A stretch of DNA of 64,000 nt from contig JALMGJ010000061.1 of the NCBI GenBank assembly GCA_023362775.1, positions 506,001-570,000 of the forward strand, written 5' to 3'. This document shows, piece after piece, positions 1 to 10,489 of the stretch. Origin of the DNA: Charina bottae. Lineage: Eukaryota > Chordata > Lepidosauria > Squamata > Charinaidae. Within the stretch, counting starts at the first letter, position 1. Each line of letters starts with the position of its first letter. The position numbers were made by a program, and so were the translations under genes. Below the pieces are notes generated by a model that was given only the letters and a program-made list of their open reading frames with translations, did not search any database and was not told where the DNA came from.

Positions 1-72
1 TGCAGGACAAACCAACGTCTGCCCCCAAAAAGGACGCCATCCTTCGCCTGGAACCCAGGTCAAATTCTGTAC

Positions 73-3000
73 CTTTTTGGAGCTGTTGGCCACGGAAGAA
101 AGCGGCTTGAGGGCTATCAGGTGAGGACCAGCGTACGTGTAGAGCAGCTGCGACTGGTACCTCTGGCGGAGAACGTGGAGGACGCTTGCCTCATTCAGGC
201 TGACCAGGGCCGCCAGGTCCTCAGCGTACTCCAGGCTGGATGGATTGGCCTGTGGAGAGAGGAGGAGGAGGAGGAGGAGGAGGAACACCAGGCCACGGAA
301 GAAAGCCGTCTGCTGCCTGCCCCAAAGAAACAGGTGGTTCCCTTGCTCCCCCCCCCCCCCCCCCCGTTTTAAGAGCCCAAAGGAACCAGAGAGACCCCAC
401 TGGGATGCTTTCACAGAGCAGGCACAGGATATTGTCAAAATTATCCCTGTAAACACAGTTGCATTGGGGCGGTGGGATAGATAGAACTCACTTTCTGGAC
501 GTTTTCTTCATCCACCTCAACAACGGAGCCATCAGCGTCCACGCGAACCCGCACGATTCCTGGAGGCAGCTCCAGAGTGCCCACATCTGGCTTTAGTTCA
601 GTGGCTGCAACATTGAGACTAATTATAACGCCAATTATAACAGCCTTGGAGGTGAACCGCTCTTCGGACCCAGTCCCTAAACTGCCGTCCTGCAAAGGTT
701 GGGTTTGTACCACACTCAACCAGGCCAGGCGAAGGCCCACCACTGCATCCTCACCACAGACGAAGCCTGGGTCAGGTCAGTTGCAGCTGCTTCCTTTCTG
801 CTGGCTCAACAAAGGGTGCGAACCCAGCAAATGGGCAGAATCCCTGATCGGTGAAGAATGCTGTGAGTGCAGCTGGGTCCTTCAGCCAGGAGGACACCCC
901 CGTTATTTACCCCGGGCTGTCTGGGCAACCTTGGGGAGGCCTCCAGCACATCTGAATTTCAAGTTTTTGAAATTTCAACGCCCGGAAAGCTGCTCTCAAG
1001 GCCTGCCGTTGCCTCCAAAAGACGGGGGCCGAAGAGTGCTGGCAGTCAGCTTCCTCCACCGCAGCAGGCGCAGCCATGCCCAGCCCAGGAGCCTCCACAG
1101 GGAGGTTACGCGGGGTCAACTCTGGGTCAGGACCAGCTAAACTGAAAGTGTTCATGGCTCTCTTCTTCTGGGACCCCCCCCCCCCCGACCCTGCATGTCC
1201 CAAGCACTGCCCACCCTTCCACAATGGCCTCTCCCAGGCTGCCTCAGCTGCTCCAGTCTTTACCTGGATAGTGCACGCGCGCATGCGCGCACACACACCC
1301 TACCAGTCGCAAATGCAAACAGCAAGGCGAGAATAATCTCTGCCTTTTATTTATTTATTGCATTGATATTCCACAACAGTCCAAGGACTCTCAGCAGCTT
1401 CCACGATATGAAAAATTAATTAAAACATCCACGGTGGATTACACATAAAAAAATTAAATCTAAATCATAAAATCCTAAAACAATAAATCGTCTCAACGAC
1501 AACCGCCCAAAGAAAATAAAGGCAAAGCGTAAAAAATGGCACCAGCCAGGGACTCGGCAGAACGCTCAGTTCTTCCAGGTCTCCCTTGAGGGGCCTCTAC
1601 TCCCTCAGCTGTGCAAACCGAACTTACCAAGAGTGAATTTGTCCTTCTGGGCCAGCCAGACCTTCTCCATTTCATACCACACGTCCTCGGAGACCTGCTG
1701 GAGGAGGAGGGAGGCTCAGCTGAGCACACACGGTCCAGACTGGGGAGGGAACGGTTCCTCTGGTTTTCTGGCCCAGGTGGAATGGGACCTCCTCAGGGAC
1801 CCTTTGCAACCCCTCCGAGGAGTCTCCACCACTGCGCCTTCTCGCCCCCGCCCCCCCTGAAGGCCTTCCCCTGGTTAAAGACATTCGGAAGACCCCCGAG
1901 GCTCAGCCCCCTTCGCCCCGCTTGGGGCCTCCCCAGGCATCACGCCGGGCTGCAAACGGAGGAAGGCCAGAGCAGTTGCTGCCGTCGCCTCGTTTCATTT
2001 CTTCATTTCTTAACTCTTGTGCAAAAAGCTGCACAAAAAGGTCCCACCTACAATCCCAGCAGGCCCGGGGGGTGGGGGGGCAGCATTTTATTGATGCAAA
2101 CGTGTGCATCAGCGATGGAAACGCAGATGGGGAGCCGGACGGCTGCACACGGAATTCGAAAGAAAGAGGAGAAAAAGGGGAACCGGGAGAATTCTAAGCA
2201 TCGCTCCTCGCCTTTGGGGCGAAGGCCAGGTAATCTGGGGAGAAGACCCCAGAAGGCCCTCCAAGCACGTGGTCCTGCCCGGGCAAAGCCAGGCCACTGG
2301 ACTCAAGGGTGGGCGCCCAGCAGCCAACGCACCTCCGGCCTCACCTTGCTGGAATCGGGACTCCCTTCCGGATCGCCTTCTCTCTCTCCCACCAACGCCT
2401 TCTCGGTTTCCTCCAAGTTGCCCTTAGCCTCTGCTGCAGGGGATCCCTGGTCCCTTCTTCCTCCAGTTGGAACGTCTGCTTGCTGGATCCCTTCAGGTTC
2501 CTGCCTGGCATCTCCCCCTTCCCTGCCGGTCGCTGCCAACCCCTCTCCTGGCATCTTCTTGCCTTCGGCCACTTCCCCTTCTGTCTCTCCCGGCCTCTCA
2601 TGGCGGCCTTCTTCCGTAGGTTTCCTCTTCTCTCCCACCTTCTCTCCGACTCCCCCCGACTCCTTCCCCTTTGCCCCCTTGCCCGGCTGGAGCAGGCCCT
2701 CCCGCTCGGTCCTCCCTTTGGCGTTCTCCTTCCCGGGGCTTTCCAAGCCTTGGTTCTGGGGCGGCCTCCCCTTCGTGGTTTTGGTGGAGGGCCTGGACTC
2801 CGCAGCGCCTTTGCCCGCTTCTGCAGCCGAGGCTTTGGGACACGGCACCACGACCGGGCAGGGTTTCTCCTCTGCTCCGGGAGCCGCCAGAGCCGGGTCA
2901 GTCCCGGACGGCTTGGCGTTCCTTCTCTGGGGGCCCCTCCTGAGCTCCGCCACCCCTTCCCCCGCAGGCTTCTCCCCGTTCAGCCCACCCTGCACCCGCC

Positions 3001-4292
3001 GCCCCTTGCTGCTGGCCATGCCCCCACCCACTTCCAAAATGTCGGCGTCCTGGATCACAAACTGCTGCACGGGCCCGACGACGGGCTTCCCCGGAGGCTA
3101 CGAAGCAAAGAAAAGCCCGTCAGCGCTTTAGACCAGAGGACCGTCGACCGCAAAGGGGGCAGAGACTTCCCCCCGGGGAGCAAAGCACAGGGGAGGGGAG
3201 GGTGGGACGCAGCAGCAAAGGAACCCCCCCAAGTATTCTGAGAACTGGGATGGCGTCACTGACACGTCGCAGGGCAGACCCGGCTGGGCCCTACTTGGAT
3301 GCGATCTCAACCCAGTCCCTCGTGAGGCCGCCTGCAGGGCAGTGTTGGTGATGCGCCTTCCCTCTCCAGACCAGGGGGGGGGGGCGGACCTCAGAGCAGA
3401 GCTCTAAGCGGCCAATGCTCCAACAGCCACGGACCCTCGCTTTCCTCGGTACTCACATCTTCCTGGGAATTTAAGGTAACTTTCTCTTTCAGCTTCACTT
3501 CTTTTGACTCCTTTTCAGTCTTCCGCACGAGCTGCTTGATGTAGCCCCCGGGAATGACCGAGAAAGGCAGTGGTGGGGATGTGGGCGGGGGGCTTCGGTC
3601 CTCTTCCCTAATCTGTTGACACCAAGTTCTTCAGTTACTCAAGGGAAATGGAGGAAGCCCCCTTCTCGGGAGCAGATCCCCAGCCGCCCTGCCTCAGGGA
3701 ACAGAAGACCCCCCTCCCCAACCAACAGAAGCCCCCCCCCAGGACAAAGAAGATGCTTCAAAGACCCAGCCAAAGCCCCAGATGCACTGTGGGATCTGCA
3801 CGTGCTCCAGCAGGACAAAGGTTTTAACTGAACCAAAAAATGCTTGCAGAACAGCACTGCTCCCCGTGTCCACACAAACACACACACACCCATTTGTCCC
3901 ACTCTAACAGAATTTGCAAGTTTTAAGGTACAGAAAACTTGTCTGACCAGATGTGAAGTTTCAACGGCCTTCAGCTCTGGGGGGGAAATTAGAATTAGTC
4001 GCCAGTCAGAAGCAGAGCAGCTCATGAAAGAAGCCAACAATGTAGAGGAGAAATTAAGCCGTTAAAAGGAAGGATCGCAGCAAAATAGCCACGGAGGTCA
4101 CGGCAGGCAGGCACCTGCCACCTTTTACTGAGGCCTGCGAGGGTGGTGGGGGTCTTCTGAGGGCACCAAAGCTCCCACCCCCCGCCTGCCCCAAGCTCAT
4201 GCCACTCTCGGGTCGACCCATGCAGCACAGCGTCTGCCAGGAGTTCCACTTCCCTTCTGCTCCCACAGAGCCAGTCGTGACGAGATGGCCAT
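73..4292 (-). CDS. MYO18B: MYO18B, unconventional myosin-XVIIIb, 5' part (3' end outside window)
   Basis: Six coding exons are visible, in transcription order: 4292-4254, 3612-3457, 3097-2345, 1694-1628, 604-492 and 249-73. Together they give 435 codons and then run off the left edge. The protein begins MAISSRLALWEQK and continues IREEDRSPPP, the family N-terminus. A 251-codon Gly/Glu/Lys/Pro-rich low-complexity exon follows. Next come VWYEMEKVWLAQKD, then a VRVRVDADGSVVEVDEENVQK-type segment (the SH3-like region before the motor), then the start of the motor region with LAALVSLNEASVLHVLRQRY. The ATP-binding P-loop lies beyond the window. MYO18B is a striated-muscle and nuclear myosin needed for sarcomere assembly in vertebrates (established knowledge). 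Splice sites are GT/AG with consistent phases, except the exon-1 donor, which reads GG where GT is expected. An acceptor 3 bases earlier at 1697 is possible for the fourth exon. Gene identity is firm from both sequence and synteny. Confidence 0.9.
258..284 (+). repeat. GAG microsatellite
   Basis: About nine GAG/GGA units lie a few bases upstream (in the transcript sense) of the MYO18B exon starting at 249. They are on the plus strand, so the transcript carries CTC repeats that also serve as a polypyrimidine tract before the acceptor. Confidence 0.8.
1345..1500 (-). repeat. CR1/L2-like retroelement 3' tail in a MYO18B intron
   Basis: On the plus strand the segment starts TTTTATTTATTTATTGCATTGATATTCCAC and continues with a CCAAGGACTCTCAGCAGC block, then AT-rich sequence. 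This is the reverse of the AATAAATAAA-tailed CR1/L2-like 3' ends common in reptile genomes. It lies between the exons ending at 1628 and starting at 604. Family assignment is from memory of the motif; boundaries are approximate. Confidence 0.5.
2345..3097 (-). CDS. MYO18B: MYO18B large low-complexity N-terminal exon
   Basis: A 753-base exon (251 codons, phase 0 on both sides) follows a TAG acceptor at 3099-3098 and ends at an AAG|GTGAGG donor. It begins PPGKPVVGPVQQFVIQDAD and then becomes a Gly/Glu/Lys/Pro/Ala-rich stretch of charged, probably disordered sequence. This is typical of the long N-terminal extension that separates MYO18B from most myosins. The opposite strand is also open across it (1611-3131, 506 codons), but that is an antisense shadow of the biased composition. 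Confidence 0.85.
4254..4292 (-). CDS. MYO18B: MYO18B first coding exon with start codon
   Basis: The ATG at 4292-4290 opens 13 codons, MAISSRLALWEQK, identical to the family N-terminus as I know it. The next exon (from 3612) starts IREED directly behind a CAG acceptor in phase 0, so this exon should stop after AAG at 4254. The following bases are GGAAGT rather than GTAAGT. In-frame alternatives further on are GT at 4217/4216 (after TGG) and GT at 4205/4204 (after AGA). Either would insert 12 or 16 extra residues before IREED. Exon 5' boundary unknown. Confidence 0.75.
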
Positions 4293-7200
4293 GCTGGCGT
4301 GGGGACGGGCAGCCCGGGGGGGGGGGTGAGCTTCAGAGATGGAGACGAGGAGGACAGACGGCTGATGGAGACGCGGAACGGCAGCCTGCATCCGGTGGGA
4401 AACACGCACAGCGCCGGGGCCAGAAGAAGAGGAGAGACCGGTGAGGGTCCACCTTATTCCTTCGCTCAGTCCAGGGACCCGGGCAGGTCCGAGCACCTGA
4501 GACGCTTCCTTCTGCTTTCCCAGACCCACTGAAGGGGAGGCGGCCTCCCTCATTCTCACTGGCTTCCTTCTCGCAGGCACAACCTTCATCAACCCTTCCA
4601 AGCGAGGAGGCTGGGAGGAAAGACGCCACACTTCCCCTTTCCCCCGACCTGAACCCTCCAACCTGAGAAACCTTGATCCCTGGAGGGGCCTTCCCTGGCC
4701 AGGCAGGCCCACCTACCAGCCACCGCTTCTGCTCTAACCCAGCGTGGCTTCCAGGCAGCCCCTTGGACCCTCCCCAATATTCCAAGGGCTTCTGAGCATG
4801 GACTCCCTGCCAGGGCACGCAGCCCTCCTCTCCCAGCGCCAGGCGTCTCGGCCGTGGTTCCCCGGACAGCACGGGAGACAACAGGTGACCTTTTCCTGCT
4901 GACATTTTGGAAATCTAGCCTTCGCGGCTTCTTGCAGCCACCTGGCACCACCACCACTCAAATACCTCTGCATTACAGTCACCGCACTGTACATGGACCC
5001 AGGAGGAGAAGCCAAGCTGACGGACCCCCGAGTCGCTCCTCCTCTTGGGCAATTTAGAGAGGGAGGGGGGCGTAAAAGCTCCACACTCCACCTTCCTTAA
5101 AGAAAGAGGCGCATGCCGGACACAATGGGGAGGAACCTCTAAACATCTGCAGGCGCTGCTCTGGCCTGTGTCTTATCCTGTGAGTTGGGGGCACGCAACT
5201 CCTCTGTCCAGAGAGAAAGACGCCTCGAATATTCTCCCCCCGTCCTTAAACGGCTACCAGGACAAGCCCTGTTCCAGCCACGGCAAGGGCCCCCCGCCAG
5301 AAACCAGGGATGGGAAGCCCCCGCTGCACCGTCCCGACAATGCTCCCCTGGTCCAGCAAGGACACGACCGTGCGCATAGCCACTTCTGCGGTCTCAGGTC
5401 CAGCCACGTTCCTCTGGACCGGTCAACCTGCGCCAGACTCGTTCAGAGTCCCCGCAGTGCAGGCTCAACTCTGTCCCAGACTCGTTCAGAGACTCAACTC
5501 TCCGCTCTTTCCTGCCTGAGAGAAAACTGAGACCCCTGCTGGACTAAGCTACAACTGGCCATTACGCAGTAACTGGGCTTACACAATCCTGGTTTACATT
5601 CCACGGGCTGAGTTCACAAAATGCCCCGAGCCAGAACCAGATTATCCATTACGGCTCTGTGCAACGCATGAATCTGTCACACACAGATTGTGTCTGCACA
5701 ACAGGCCTTACTGTATTTGGTTCCTGAATCAACCTATTTTCTGCCTTTGCAGAACACACGGCATGAGAAATTCACCAGAAAAAAATATTGGGCAACTTAG
5801 CTCACGGGAAGACGTTTCCTGCTTTCCTTGGAGCAAAAAAGTGTCTTATTTCATTTACCAGGCGTCTGTATCAGTTAGAAACAAAATACGGTTGGCCCAT
5901 TGACAAGACCTTACCCGCGCCTTTGTGGAGAGAGGAAAAGGTGGTCCGGCTATTTCCATTTCCAAACACGTACAACTCTGGTGGGAGGAAAAAATCTAAA
6001 AAGGCGCCACAGACACCAACATCTCTCTATTCACGGCCGAGGATCGGGAAGCAATTGAAAATCCATTTGCGGGGGGGGGCACCGAGTGACTTAAAGGGGG
6101 CAAATATTTTTAAAAATGTATTTCTGCCTTTCACGTGGGTTTACCAATATCGAGAAACGCTGCAAAGGGGCTTGACGGAAAGCTGGCTACTGCCCGCCTG
6201 TCTTCCCCCAACTCGGTTACCCTGTTCCTGAATCTGGGCCTTCAGTGGGCAAAGAGGGCCTCTCGCCCATCCTTGAAGGAGCCCTCGGCACGTCAGCCAC
6301 GATCCCACGGGGAATACAACACGCTAGCACCAATTGCGGGCTCCTGCCACACGGGAGCAGCAAAGCAAACAATCACCAAGGCAAAACTTGGTGGCCTTGA
6401 TTGCTGTGAAATCCTAAACGCCTTCAAGGAAACACAAGTCTGCCACAATTCGTGCCCACTGCAAGCCTCCTCGGGGCTCTGCCCTCCGCAAGGCTGTCTC
6501 TTCCCAGCACCCTTGTTCTTTTCACCCAGAAAACAAATCACTGCATCTCTGCCATTTTTCAGTTTCTGACTTCTCCAGATTTGGGGTGCAGAAAGGCCCA
6601 CACCCCCAGGCTTCCTCCATAAAACATGTTAAAATAGCTTTTGAAAGGAAAACTAAGTTTGGACTTTGTCGATTTCTACAGGACCCAGGAGGACCCCAGC
6701 CACCCACATCTCCAAAGGCCCAACTAGGATCAGCTGCTGAAAGACGAGCCAAACCTCGGGCCCCCATCTGGCCAGTGTGTTGCATCCAGACAGGCCTGGG
6801 AGGGCCCTCTCGAGGATCCTGTGGCCCCTTCTGATTAATCAGGCAAAATTTTAAACATTTCAATTTCTTCAGAAACACCTGACTTCCCCCCTCCTCCCAG
6901 CTTTCAGATTTTCAGGAAAAGTGTTTTTAAATGCTCCAATGTTTGAGCTGGTTTGTTCTCCTGGGACTGTTTTCCCAGGTTCGGGAAATGAGGGACTCCT
7001 GGGCTGGGTCCCTCCGGTTTTCCAAGGGGATTGAGAGCCAAGAGGAGGAGGCCAGTCCACTCCTGGTGGACGATCACCCTGGGAGAAAGGAGGGCGGGAC
7101 GGGACGGGAGCTTCTTCCCAGTTCAGGAATTCCCCAGGCCGCATGCTGAGGCGTTTGCTCGGCCATTGCTCCCAGGCGGTCTTGCGGGCTGCTCTTCGTG

Positions 7201-10200
7201 CCTCTCTAAAAATAGCAGCCTGCTGACCGAGCCGTGCACTTGGGAGCCCACGGCGGACGCCCACCCCAGGACCTCCCAGATCCTCCCCAGCTTCGCCCCC
7301 CGTGCAGCCGCAGGGGTCTCCTACCTTCTCTAACAGCCACCTGGCCGACAACAGAGTGGGCAGCTTCCTACACAAACGACCGGCCCACGACTCTGGGAGC
7401 AGCTACCGGCTCCCACCAGGCAGGAAAAAACAGAGCGAAGGAGGAGGAGGACGGGGGGGAAGTGGCTGAGAGGTCCCCTCCCCTTCCACCCACCCCAGAT
7501 GAGAGCCAGCAGCTGAACAGGAGGACCTGTCATGGCTAAAAATACACCCGGGTGTCAGGCCGCCAGGGGCAGAGTGACAGAGCCAGAGAGAGGCAACGCG
7601 CCAGCCAGCTGGGCCCAGGGAAGGGGGGCTGGGGCCCTCTCCCTTTGGCACACCCTGGGGGTCAGCATCTCACGTACGGCCCTGGTGCCCCCACCCAGCC
7701 TGGTCCCTAAAAGAAGAACAGGGGGGCAGAAGTGGGTTTTGGGTAAGAATTCTGGCGGCAGTTGCACCGGCGGAATCCCATGGAGCTCAGTGGGGCACCT
7801 TCCGAGCCCTCAAGCCAAGAGTCGCAATTAACCACAAAAAATAAAGTTGAATAATATCACCCACCACTACCACCACCACTTCTAGATCTTACTTCTCACT
7901 CCTGAGATGTAGGACCTCTGGCTTTTCGTATTCATTTCTGGAGACTTGGGTTTCTAAGCGTGTATTGGTGGCAACTAAGCCACGTTCTACAGCAGCGTAC
8001 TTCCTCCAAGAACATCAGGGGGAATGAAAAAATATTCCATTTTTGCCAAGGGCTAAACAGGGTCCCGGATCCATCTGTGGCCCAGAAGTCTTGGTTACTG
8101 ACCAAGAAGGTCCCTGGACCCTTTTCCAAAGCCCCCCTTTGGCCACCAGCCAGGCACAGCCCAATTCACCGCTATCGTGACCACCACTGTCCAGCCCAGA
8201 GTAATATGGCTTTGCTTTTCTGCTGGGCCAGAGAGGGTTTCTCTGCCAAGCAAACGGTGTGTGGTTGCCAAACTTTTGACTGGCCAGCGTTTTGATTTGA
8301 AGGTCTTAACCTGTAACACAGCTCATCATCCCCAATACAGTACGATGACTTTCAAGAGCATGCCCATCATTACTCTTAAAAACAAGCATAATCTTAGTAA
8401 ATAAGAATGACTTACTTGGATGATCAAGATGTGCAATTGGACTCCCCAGGAGTCCTTCTGCTTCTGCTGCCCATCTGAGTCACTTCGTCTCTTCCACCAC
8501 GCCCAGCGCATCCGCTCACACCTTGAGATCATCATCTGGGATAAACCAGTGACCCAGCTTAGAAACAGTCCTGACGCAGACATAAAAGCCACCCCACCTC
8601 GGGTGCCAGAAATGCCAGCGAGAATCACGTACCACAAAAGTGTAAATACAGTCTTGAAAGTGCTCAACTTTCGGTTCAGGAAGGAAAGGGTGATGGGCTG
8701 AGGTCTCCTAGAGGTGGCTGTCCAAGAAGTTCCTTCTTCTAGTCTTCCAACTTACAAAAACATTTCCCCTCTTCTTCGAGCTTCTGAGAGCTCTCTAGGA
8801 TGTTTCAGATTACATCTGAGGTTACTAGATACTGAAAAACTGAGCCATCACTTGCTTTCGGGGAGGAATGGCTAAAGAATTTGGCCGGGCCCATCAAAAG
8901 CATCGGGAGGGGGAGCTGATTCAACTGTGCAACTGGCTACCAGCTGTTGTCCCTCCCTTAGAAGCATCATGCTCACCATCAGGGCATTCGGCAACTTCAG
9001 GATTTGGTTAGAAAGGACAAACTATCTGAGCCTATTAATTGGCTGCTAAAAACCACCAAACTGACCAGCCCGGATCTCCGATGGGAACAAGAACAGCCCT
9101 GACGGACCAGGCCAAAGGCCTCCCTGGTCCAGCCTCTAGTGTCCCAAAATGGCCGACCAAGTGACCCCAGTGGGATGAATCACACCGGAAGAACGTGGGC
9201 CCAGTGGAGGGAAGCAACAGAATATCCACTACACACTCACAGCCCACTCTAACATGGGCAAACTTCTCTAGCCCCATAGAAGAAGTTCCTAAGGGGGACC
9301 CTAAAGCTTCCTTCCTCATCAAGGACATCCAGATGTAAAGTCCACAAGAGGACTTGGCATGTAGCCATTAAGCTCTCGGTCCTCTGATCTGTAGCTTGAA
9401 TCATGTCAACTGGATTTCTATTTTCTTAGTGGAAACGTTTCGCTCCTTATCCAAGGAGCTTCTTCAGTCTGAGCAAAGTTGGTAAGGGAGTCCTAAATAT
9501 TCTATATATTCTATAATAGCAAGGGAATCCTAAATAGTTAAAAAGTTAGTAAGGGAATCCTAAATATTCTATATATTCTATAATAGTGAATCCTAAATAG
9601 AGCTTCTGCGGTTAAGGGCAGTGTGCCCGTGAATGCCAGAAGCCGGAGAGAGGCCCCAACCTCCCTTCATAGACACTCGGTCCTCTGATGTTTCCAGCCT
9701 CTCAACATGTGAAAGTGTGATTTAAAAAATATCCAATAGATGGCAGCAGACATTAACTTTTGGGTGAAGAGAAACTTACATAAAACTCTCAGGTGCTCCT
9801 TTCTACCTTTAGTGGGCAACCATCTGAAGCCAAGAACCTGCAGAGGAGACCTCCTGATGGTTCACCCGAAGACAGAACTCTTTTCCTCATCTAGTTCAGG
9901 AAAGGGACGCAGCCCCAAACACGCCTCTCAATCATGCTTAAATGCATAGGGCAGAATTACTGAAAAATAAATAAACAAACCAGACCATCTTGCGCTGGCT
10001 CAAATCCGAAAATGTTCAACTGCAACATTTCCAAAGTGGGGGAGGAGGGTGCTGCCCAATTCTTTGGCCTGGAGTTGCAAAGTCCTTCCTTTTCTGTCCT
10101 CCCGCAATTTTCCTTTGATAAGAATTCCAGAAGTGGAATTTCCCACTGCATCCATCTTCTTCCAGTTGAGCGCCCCTCCTGAGGACTTCATGAAACATCC

Positions 10201-10455
10201 ATCCGGTTCTCTCCGCAGCAGCAGCACGGAAGTGGGTTGCCTCTGATTTCTTCTGGGACCCCCTGCCGCCTCCCATCCATGGATTAACCAGGCTCTGTCG
10301 AGCCCAGACGAGGCTGGCCGGGTTTGGCCCCTGCGGAGGCTCCGTTCTGCGGACTCACGTGCGTTCGTTCAAGAGCCAACCTGGCCAGCCTGGCAGACCA
10401 AAAGCTAGAACAAGCTAGAACTTGTGAAAACGCCTGAAGCGAGGAAAGGGGGGAA
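4293..10455. other. MYO18B 5' flank / intergenic segment, no gene recognised
   Basis: About 6.2 kb between the MYO18B start codon and the inferred end of the GRK3 transcript. I see no conserved coding sequence on either strand; the longest open frames are short or low-complexity. MYO18B probably has at least one untranslated exon here. A candidate donor is AA|GTAAGTC at 8415-8410 on the minus strand, following an open stretch at 8667-8416, but nothing proves it is used. Features in this segment: a 67-bp tandem duplication (9478-9600), a poly-G run near 4317-4327, and a possible degraded repeat near 9050-9230 with a GACCAGGCCAAAGGCC block. Confidence 0.6.
9478..9600 (+). repeat. Two-copy tandem repeat, ~67-bp AT-rich unit
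   Basis: Copy 1 (9478-9544) and copy 2 (9545-9600, truncated) both carry GTAAGGGA(G/A)TCCTAAATATTCTATATATTCTATAATAG-type sequence with few differences. Just upstream, 9430-9470 reads GGAAACGTTTCGCTCCTTATCCAAGGAGCTTCTTCAGTCTGA. I have seen this motif at the ends of some vertebrate retroelements, so the duplication may sit inside an old element. Confidence 0.75.
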
Positions 10456-10483
10456 GAGAGAGACCTTTTTTCTCTGAACTTGT

Positions 10484-10489
10484 TTTATT
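10484..10489 (-). terminator. GRK3: Candidate GRK3 polyadenylation signal (AATAAA)
   Basis: TTTATT on the plus strand gives AATAAA on the GRK3 strand, followed in the transcript direction by a C/T-rich stretch. It ends an unusually AT-rich block (10490-11170) resembling a distal 3'UTR. Cleavage would be near 10465, giving a 3'UTR of about 4.3 kb. GRK3 mRNAs in mammals also have multi-kilobase 3'UTRs. Confidence 0.45.

Noticed and set aside
1..72. Next MYO18B exon at the left edge
   Set aside because: The minus-strand translation of these bases does not match the expected continuation and follows directly after the GTACAG donor, so it is intron.
1611..3131. Plus-strand open frame of 506 codons
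   Set aside because: It runs antisense to the MYO18B low-complexity exon, whose GC-rich biased codons keep the opposite strand free of stops. It contains no known domain.
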